Shown piece by piece: positions 9,501 through 11,643 of a stretch of 11,643 nucleotides of DNA. The translations under genes and the position numbers were made by a program. The stretch is from an uncultured Bacteroidota bacterium (GTDB taxonomy: Bacteria > Bacteroidota > Bacteroidia > Chitinophagales > Saprospiraceae). Under the pieces are notes generated by a model. The model made no database searches and had not been told where the DNA came from. It saw nothing but the letters and a program-made list of their open reading frames with translations. The stretch lies in assembly GCA_937926185.1 (NCBI GenBank), contig CALEYM010000674.1:1-11643 (forward strand). The letters run 5' to 3'. Each line of letters starts with the position of its first letter. Position 1 is the first letter of the stretch.

Positions 9501-11643
9501 ACGGTGTACGTCGAAGCGACTAATCCCTGCGGGTCTTCCACGCTACCTAAACCGCCCGACCATTGAAAGGAATAACCCGGCGTACCGCCTTCGGTCGTCA
9601 GATCGATGGCGCCGTCGTTTCCGCCAAAACAGGAAACGTTGACGGTGACGGTATTCAGCACGAGCGTTGAGGCCTCGTTTACTTCAGTTTCCAGTTCGCT
9701 GGTACAGCCCGCGTTGTCGGTGACCGTAACTACATAGGCGCCCGCTGTGAGCCCGGTCACATTTTGCGGGTTGTTCGAACCGGGTATGTGTGCCCAGTCG
9801 AAGGTATAGCCCGGCGTACCGCCGCTCACGGAGAGGGTAATAGTGCCATTGGCGCCGCCGTTACAGGAAACATCCGTTGTCGTAGCCGATACAAAAATGG
9901 GCACAGGCTCATTCACTGTTGCCTCGATGAACGCTGTACATTCATTTGCATCCGTGACGGTTACCCCGTATATGTCGGCGGTCAACCCGGAAATGTCTTC
10001 CGTGGTGGCGCCATTGCTCCATTCGAAGGTATAACCTGGCGTACCGCCGCTCACAGAGAGGTTGATCGCGCCATTGTTACCACCCGGACAGGAAACATCG
10101 TCTGCCTCAATCGTCAGGGTAATAGCGGCTGGTTCAATAACCGTTGTTTCGCGCACGATCGTACAATTGGTAGCATCAGTAACCGTTACGGTATAAATGC
10201 CGGCACTCAGCCCTGTCTGATCTTCTTCGTTTACCCCGTTCGACCACTGGAAAAGGTAGGCTGGCGTTCCGCCGCTTACCGTCAGGTCGATAGCGCCATC
10301 ACTCCCGCCATTACAACTTACCGGGGTGGAAACCGCGGTACCGGACATGGGGCTGGGTTGTGTAATTTCAAAAATTTCAGTCAGTGAACAGCCGTTGGCA
10401 TCCGATACCGTCACCAGGTAAATGCCGGCAGTCAACCCCGATTGATCCTCCGTAAAAACGCCATTCGACCAGGTGAATGAATAATCCGGCGTACCGCCAC
10501 TGACCGTGAGGTCTACGGCCCCGTTGGCGCCGCCGTGGCAGGTTACGTTCGTCGCTACCCCGCTCATCGTCAGGTCCCCCGGTTGTGTAACAGTGGCAGA
10601 AATAGTTGCAGTACAACCGTTTACATCCGTAACAGTGACAGTATAAGTATCTGCAGCCAAGCCGCTGGGATCCTCATTCGTGTCGCCATTGGACCACAGG
10701 TAATTGTAAGCGGGCGTTCCACCTGAAACAGTCAAATTGATCGAACCATTGGCTGAACCGTTACAGGAAGCCGGCGTTATCACAGTTGAAAGCGTCATTA
10801 CCGCGGGCTCAGTTATAGTAACAGTAAAAATAGTTGAACAGGTGTTATTATCAGAAACAGTAACGGTGTAAATACCGGCAACAAGACCGTTCTGGTCTGC
10901 AGTAGTTTGGCCATTCGACCAGTTGTACGAATAATCCGGCGTGCCACCACTAACGGTCAGGTCGATTGAGCCATCAGCCGCGTTGCTACAAGACACCGGG
11001 GTGGTAGTTGCCGATACATCCAGGGCTGGCGGTTCGGAAATCGTCGCGCTGACGGTGGTAGAACAGCCGTTGATGTCAGTAACGGTAACAGTATAGCCTC
11101 CCGCGCTTAGCCCAGTCAGGTCTTCCGTTGTTGCTCCGCTCGACCAATCGTATGAATAATTGGGTGTTCCACCCGTTACAGTGAGGTCAATCGAGCCGTC
11201 ATAACCGCCACTACAAGAAACCGGGCTCTCTGTGGCAGTAGCGACTAAATCCAAAGTAAGCACGATCGTTTGCGACCCTGTAACGGTATTGTTGCAATCA
11301 TCCGTTGCTTCCCATTCGCGTATGATTAAAAGCCCGTTATTTAGAATCGTTTCGCCAACATAATTCACTATTACATCCTGGTCACAATTATCTTCCGCCA
11401 TTACTAATGGCGGTGCTGGAATCTGTTCAACACATGTGACAGTAATATCATTGGGCAGGCCCAATAGAGTTGGCGCAATGATATCATCTACCAGGATCGT
11501 CTGACTCGTCGTCGCGGCGTTGCCGCAAACGTCCGTGTACGTCCAGGAACGCGTGATCGTCTGCGGACAGGATTGCCCGTCCGACACATCCGTGCCCGTC
11601 ACCACACCCGTGCCGTCGCAGTTGTCCGTCCACGAAAGGTCGG
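566..11643 (-). CDS. Giant T9SS-exported SprB-repeat surface protein (partial; N-terminus outside window)
   Basis: The frame is open from the right edge to TAA at 566-568, giving at least 3691 codons. The GTG at 11603-11605 can be read as a start, but the frame continues without a stop to 11643 and encodes more of the same module (WTDNCDGTG), so the true start is off the window. Residue 1 is counted here from 11605. Order: HYR-like modules (1-117), 30 SprB units (118-2416), SdrD-B-like 1 (2417-2518), propeller-like region (2519-3003), SdrD-B-like 2 (3004-3166), paired beta modules (3167-3345), SprB unit 31 (3346-3425), two PKD domains (3426-3588), type A sorting domain (3589-3679). No membrane segment or enzymatic signature is visible. 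The sorting domain implies passage through the type IX system and attachment or release at the cell surface. SprB of Flavobacterium johnsoniae, the gliding adhesin, gives the repeat family its name. The likely role is adhesion or gliding, inferred from domains only; this is not claimed as the SprB ortholog. No frameshift breaks the array. Confidence 0.95.
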   Translation of the reverse strand, partial: DLSWTDNCDGTGVVTGTDVSDGQSCPQTITRSWTYTDVCGNAATTSQTILVDDIIAPTLLGLPNDITVTCVEQIPAPPLVMAEDNCDQDVIVNYVGETILNNGLLIIREWEATDDCNNTVTGSQTIVLTLDLVATATESPVSCSGGYDGSIDLTVTGGTPNYSYDWSSGATTEDLTGLSAGGYTVTVTDINGCSTTVSATISEPPALDVSATTTPVSCSNAADGSIDLTVSGGTPDYSYNWSNGQTTADQNGLVAGIYTVTVSDNNTCSTIFTVTITEPAVMTLSTVITPASCNGSANGSINLTVSGGTPAYNYLWSNGDTNEDPSGLAADTYTVTVTDVNGCTATISATVTQPGDLTMSGVATNVTCHGGANGAVDLTVSGGTPDYSFTWSNGVFTEDQSGLTAGIYLVTVSDANGCSLTEIFEITQPSPMSGTAVSTPVSCNGGSDGAIDLTVSGGTPAYLFQWSNGVNEEDQTGLSAGIYTVTVTDATNCTIVRETTVIEPAAITLTIEADDVSCPGGNNGAINLSVSGGTPGYTFEWSNGATTEDISGLTADIYGVTVTDANECTAFIEATVNEPVPIFVSATTTDVSCNGGANGTITLSVSGGTPGYTFDWAHIPGSNNPQNVTGLTAGAYVVTVTDNAGCTSELETEVNEASTLVLNTVTVNVSCFGGNDGAIDLTTEGGTPGYSFQWSGGLGSVEDPQGLVASTYTVTVTDAAGCSKTKSAVVGQPANISATTSVTAISCNGGNDGAINLTVTGGTPDYNYMWSNGEITQDLTGLAAGNYAVTITDQNGCTHTANASVPEPGALNLSVAITNASCYGGSNGAVNLTVNGGTPAYAYVWSGGQSTQDIGNLPAGNYTVTVTDSKGCIAVFTAMVDEPPALELSATTEPIIACTGGNNGAIDLTASGGTPGYTYDWSNIPGSNNPQDQSGLAAGTYIVTVTDAAPGGCTAVLAVTVEQLSDIVATVDITHVTCNGGSDGVVDLTINGGLEPYQIDWAHLTGPNNPEDLSNLQAGNYAATITDANGCNAFVSATVNQPTMVLSATTTAVSCNGGNDGAIDLTANGGASPYSFQWNNGSGDEDPGGLTAGTYCVTVTDANGCAKTTCATVAQPTVLSLSVSASPASCNGSATGGVNLSVSGGTPDYTYQWDNGATTQDLTGITAGTYCVTVTDAKGCTKTICATVSQPSALQATATAIDDACFNQSNGDVGLSVSGGTQPYLYLWNNGITAQNLANVPAGTYCVTVTDANGCTVSSCTAVPENPEIILSTTTVNVSCFGGSNGKVNLTVSGGSPGYSYQWSNNSGAQNLNNVQAGTYCVTVTDASGCTRTTCATVGQPADLNPTGQVTSVSCFGGNNGAIDLSVSGGTQPYTYQWAPGNVNTQDRSNLNVGTYSVTVTDANGCTKKQTFQVTQPTQINLSTQVVMSPLCSGNYSVNTTVFGGTPPYTYQWSTGWQFPNLFQVPSGAEYCVTVTDAKGCQKTTCVDIPQYEPITASAAVTPVKCYGTNTGKIDQTVTGGAGTPYVFYWNSGILPYTEDQQNIGSGIYEVTITDPQGCTLKKTYIVGGPSFAITPSTTVVNASCGLSNGSIDLKVIGGTPQMPGSIYSYSWSNGATTQDLNNIPAGTYCVTVTDMNGCTKTICATVNDQPGPVLTNVVTDATCGGSNGAINLTPSGGLAPYNFLWSNGFITEDLANLAAGTYCVTVTDARGCTSAACAAVINAGAPLLTLTPVHSTCGHPNGSIDLSLAGGTAPFTFLWSNNATSEDLSGLSAGNYCATVTDVNGCVAVACTTITTSGNPVLFAAAANANIGLSNGAIDLTVIGGTMPFSYLWTTGATTEDLSNLDAGTYCVTVTDALGCTSTTCATVELAGGLELSTTVTNEICGVSTGSIDLLTIGGIPPFTYLWSNGATTEDVANLNTGVYCVTVTDASGDTATACATVNSTGGPVLTVTTTNANCALPTGSVNITVTGGLAPYTFLWSNGATTEDLFNLKTGTYCVTVTDASGCAAIICASVYEFEGISLMSAVTNGFCNLPTGAIDLKVFGGTPPYEYLWSNDSTTQDISGLVSGVYQVTVTDQTGCSATSTATVNNGAAPTLTAVTTNNTCLQSNGFINLTVSGANAPYTYLWSNGATTQDIANLTEGEYCVTVTDAANCTSTQCFTLICMPPDDCNSLKLSAAMAAGPTCVAANAKVIINVDNGVAGYSYTWMNTSANTTGGGTSATEPFVIGGLASGVFRITLTDASGCTAVAVTAIDPPSDHLILTAQPDTSSNCTDHSANITIGLQNGSPAYTFQWTNVDNNESGTGTATPETFLVEGLAAGTYAFTVTDAQGCSGTVGAYVAPWDVFHVHARPSGAACDSVGLEITVTVDNGSPSFFYEWHNGSAQGSGSPMNSPFTISDLDAGAYSLMIVDNNGCMDTLSFGLGKGVEGTVFNDYNTDGTQANGEPGLSAVKVYLYACDIADPVDSTLTNIDGHYRFSLLDRYPYRLEFVPAQSWFAPAMNGVNNATSVQFIQAGDCISNAGFYNPDDYCQNNPDIGFAAFAPGLAQLAGHTAVGAFPYNAVGQDDLFGRIPASNEIGSVYGLAWDRSRKYLYAGAFLKRHTGLGELGLGGIYRIDYSGATPAVTPLYTVPDAGLVDRPDLSDETTPNQDSDAFGKVGKAGLGDVDISPDYQTLWTVNLHTRNLVRIDSILGNNPVSAEIAVASAPDCPGGVFRPFGIKAYRGKIYIGGVCTGENNDTGAELSASVHEYDVAAQTWKQVLAFGLTGPEYDRGDIVGDTDPDLAQCREWETWADAYSERNLVANTVYGEPADIDPDGNFEIVGDPLADAAYRCRGQAMFADIEFTREGLILIGLMDRTGHQLGYRQLPPEGLPGGLVSALSAGDILVAYEHGDTWELEQNGNIDGLNRNSMSGSGNGEGPGGGEFFFGNARFLHRDADAGGLAYLPGTNEVLGAIVSPATSLFISGGGVAWYNPADGGNTRNDLTLVEPDLLLTGPGRANPIGDLEPLCDNPPIQIGNRVWVDENGNGVQDACEPPMEGLWVSLYHSTSQTLLATTRTNDLGEYYFTGLGATGEFWTGIPGLDSIRPGMDYTIVFGKSDTSSQFNTALNKLLLNNTTYKPATADTGQGRRPDLNDSDATTDTTGQGMPWYRYPVIHYSTGAAGFSDHTLDAGFCPDTLRLAACETPPGSGQAMFDLPGAVILVDPDSTYVLSWHATFADAETGSSPLPDTYTASNNTVIFARLTHQGSGALAAVKMVILTVLPAPVAHHAELWSCLPDSTGTGAVFTLTDADNQVGGGQAGLHITYHTEYGDAFDGLHALPQQFSTITRNVWVRVENEAGCFDIDFVSLTVTSGPEVVLLPKNCTCANGLTDGSVEAQVNTGAPPFTFEWSNGVQHGPANDWTFTLDSLPAGTYTLTLTDANGCISVSTATVVAGSAPLAIFSLEQEQACEGPFTVVFTDLSTGNPDSWNWSFPGGTPDFSTDQHPSVNYAAPGTYEATLTVTNAGGSNTLTLQVDVVAAPLPLASFNTTIHPDGKVDFTNLTQFGNHYSWDFGDGTTSAETNPSHTYAKPGIYTVTLTAFNVCGSSEIQLEVQIITVSTKNQDNWLESFLLYPNPNTGTFSLEMNGKPEREIRFLLYNALGQLVKTEAMSFSTGNLKHTFRYRELPAAVYMLHIRAGDKWRVERVVIQ
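569..841 (-). other. Type A T9SS C-terminal sorting domain
   Basis: The last 91 residues carry the type A sorting motifs in order: FLLYPNPNTGTFSLEM, FLLYNALGQLV, then a LPAAVYMLHI strand and the final RVERVVIQ ending in the stop codon. Y-P-N-P-x-x-G, Y-x-x-x-G-x-x-V, L-x-x-G/A-x-Y-x-L-x-I and K/R-x-x-x-x are what the type IX export machinery recognises. The domain is normally cleaved after export by PorU and the protein anchored or released. It marks the gene as encoding an exported surface protein. Confidence 0.95.
842..1330 (-). other. Two PKD domains
   Basis: The first (1079-1330) shows FTDLSTGNPDSWNWSFPGG, then HPSVNYAAPGTYEATLTV and NAGGSN. The second (842-1078) shows VDFTNLTQFGNHYSWDFGDG, then NPSHTYAKPGIYTVTLTA and NVCGSS. 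W-x-F-G-D-G / W-x-F-P-G-G, H-x-Y-x-x-P-G-x-Y-x-V-x-L and the closing N-x-x-G are the classical PKD features. PKD domains often act as spacers just before the T9SS sorting domain, as here. Copy 1 has the PGGTP variant of the GDG loop. Confidence 0.95.
1331..1570 (-). repeat. Isolated SprB unit 31
   Basis: One more SprB unit sits about 2.8 kb downstream of the main array. It shows KNCTCANGLTDGSVEAQV, GAPPFTFEWSNG and SLPAGTYTLTLTDANGC. It has two neighbouring N-terminal cysteines (NCTC) in place of the usual one, and an insertion before the LPAGTY segment. It belongs to neither main block of the array and may be an older or separately acquired copy. Confidence 0.88.
1571..2107 (-). other. Two related ~90-residue beta modules of unknown function
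   Basis: Two consecutive segments share a pattern. The first begins TLRLAACETPPGSGQAMFDL and continues with SWHATFADAETGSSPLP, VIFARLTHQG and VILTVLP. The second has AELWSCLPDSTGTGAVFTL, then TYHTEYGDAFDGLHALP, VWVRVENEAGC and VSLTV. The common core is C...F-x-L, a W/Y-H-x-x-x-x-D-A-x-x-G-x-x-x-L-P stretch, V-x-x-R and L-T-V. Similar modules are known ahead of sorting domains in large Bacteroidota secreted proteins, but I know no function for them. Confidence 0.6.
2108..2596 (-). other. SdrD B-like domain 2
   Basis: The segment opens with IQIGNRVWVDENGNGVQDAC, followed by EGLWVSLYHSTSQTLLA and RTNDLGEYYFTGL. G-N-x-V-W-x-D-x-N-x-N-G-x-Q-D is a textbook SdrD-B opening with its acidic calcium-binding loop, and T-N-x-x-G-x-Y-x-F is the matching closing strand. 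The stretch DYTIVFGKSD and the Asp-rich DLNDSDATTD are also typical of Bacteroidota SdrD-B proteins. The domain is longer (163 residues) than copy 1 (102 residues) and ends near LDAGFCPD. Confidence 0.88.
2597..4051 (-). other. Beta-propeller-like region between the two SdrD-B-like domains
   Basis: About 485 residues with no SprB pattern. Several blade-like stretches recur, each with a hydrophobic strand and a turn: GSVYGLAWDRSRKYLYAGAF, GLGGIYRIDYSG, GDVDISPDYQTLWTVNL followed by NLVRID, FGIKAYRGKIYIGGVC with VHEYDVAAQTWKQV, MFADIEFTREGLILIGL, and GGLAYLPGTNEVLGAIV ending in GGVAWYNPADGG. This resembles a WD40/SMP-30-style propeller of six or seven blades, but no specific family is recognised. 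It contains several cysteines and one Gly/Ser/Asn-rich loop near 2870-2920. It is the best candidate in the protein for a ligand- or glycan-binding head. The fold is inferred from pattern only. Confidence 0.55.
4052..4357 (-). other. SdrD B-like domain 1
   Basis: The protein here reads GVEGTVFNDYNTDG, then GEPGLSAVKVYLY, and later STLTNIDGHYRFSLL. This is the SdrD-B / Cna-B-like pattern: an opening G-x-V-F-x-D-x-N-x-D-G segment, an E-x-G-L-x-x-V-x-V-x-L-Y strand, and a T-x-x-x-G-x-Y-x-F segment. The D-x-N-x-D-G stretch is the calcium-binding motif known in staphylococcal SdrD B domains. The domain directly ends the SprB array and ends near AGFYNPDD. Confidence 0.85.
4358..11254 (-). repeat. 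Array of 30 tandem SprB repeats (222-258 bases each)
   Basis: Each unit matches the SprB repeat pattern: VSCxGGxxGAIDLTVSGGTPxYxYxWSNGATTEDLxGLxAGTY, then TVTVTDxNGC and a TV-x-x-P linker. First coding base of each unit, units 1 to 30: 11254, 11029, 10804, 10579, 10354, 10129, 9904, 9670, 9442, 9217, 8992, 8752, 8515, 8293, 8068, 7843, 7618, 7390, 7165, 6931, 6691, 6469, 6247, 6025, 5803, 5581, 5359, 5122, 4864, 4606. Four blocks can be seen. Units 1-12 have CxGGxxG and no extra cysteines, and units 1-6 are all exactly 75 residues. Units 13-19 mostly carry an extra YC...C pair. Units 20-27 have a shortened CxxxxG start, and 21-26 are all exactly 74 residues. Units 28-30 are longer and more divergent. 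The fold is expected to be Ig-like beta, forming a long stalk. Boundaries are set by eye at the proline-rich linkers. Confidence 0.95.
11255..11643 (-). other. HYR-like Cys-rich beta modules (N-terminal edge of visible protein)
   Basis: Before the SprB array the protein has the pattern seen in HYR-type Ig-like repeats of Bacteroidota surface proteins: SWTYTDVCGN, SQTILVDD, IAPTLLGLPNDITVTC, MAEDNCDQDV and then EWEATDDCNN. The W-x-x-x-D-x-C-x-N and AP-x-x-x-x-x-P-x-D-x-x-x-x-C spacing shows at least one full unit, plus the end of another that runs off the edge (SWTDNCDGTG). The evenly placed cysteines probably form intra-unit disulfides outside the cell. More such units probably lie upstream. 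The HYR assignment is from motif memory, not a profile search. Confidence 0.7.

Noticed and set aside
3124..9523. Long plus-strand open frames (3124-4101, 3992-5110, 6422-7756, 8753-9523 and others)
   Set aside because: They lie antisense to the giant gene. Their products are rich in Arg, Gly and His with no domain pattern, and they repeat at the SprB period, as expected for shadows of a repetitive GC-rich gene.
4358..11254. Regular repeats as a CRISPR or DNA-level satellite array
   Set aside because: The period is 222-258 bases, a multiple of three, conserved at protein level and diverged at synonymous sites; it is coding repetition.
11603..11605. GTG as start codon of the giant gene
   Set aside because: The frame remains open upstream to the window edge and encodes continuing HYR-like sequence; no signal peptide follows the GTG.

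Overview
The window looks like part of a Bacteroidota chromosome. Three things point there: a giant surface protein built from SprB repeats, PKD and SdrD-B-like domains and ending in a type A type IX secretion (T9SS) sorting domain; a promoter of the Bacteroidota form (TTTG, 19 bases, TAnnTTTG); and a ribosomal protein gene without a Shine-Dalgarno sequence. Large SprB-repeat proteins are common in gliding and predatory members such as the Saprospiria and Cytophagia, but the sequence alone does not fix the class.

Both genes are on the minus strand, so read from high to low coordinates. The first (11643 to 566, about 95% of the window) is one uninterrupted frame of at least 3691 codons whose N-terminus lies beyond the right edge. 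Its order is: HYR-like Cys-rich modules (11643-11255); 30 tandem SprB units (11254-4358); SdrD-B-like domain 1 (4357-4052); a beta-propeller-like region (4051-2597); SdrD-B-like domain 2 (2596-2108); two related ~90-residue beta modules (2107-1571); an isolated 31st SprB unit (1570-1331); two PKD domains (1330-842); and the sorting domain (841-569). This is a secreted, cell-surface, adhesin-like filament with a more complex, possibly ligand-binding, C-terminal part.

A 201-base gap (365-565) follows. It holds a promoter, a hairpin leader and an 8-base tandem repeat touching the start codon of the second gene, rpsO (364-89, ribosomal protein S15). Directly after rpsO an 82-base nested inverted repeat runs to the left edge of the window. 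The two genes appear to be separate transcription units with unrelated roles.

The most interesting signals are inside the repeat array. An extra cysteine pair is present or absent as a pair in all 30 units. Neighbouring units 23 and 24 have lost opposite members of the canonical cysteine pair. The array is divided into sequence blocks of fixed unit length, and there is an AT-rich patch near the right edge. All long plus-strand frames are antisense shadows. I saw no mobile element, tRNA, rRNA or CRISPR.
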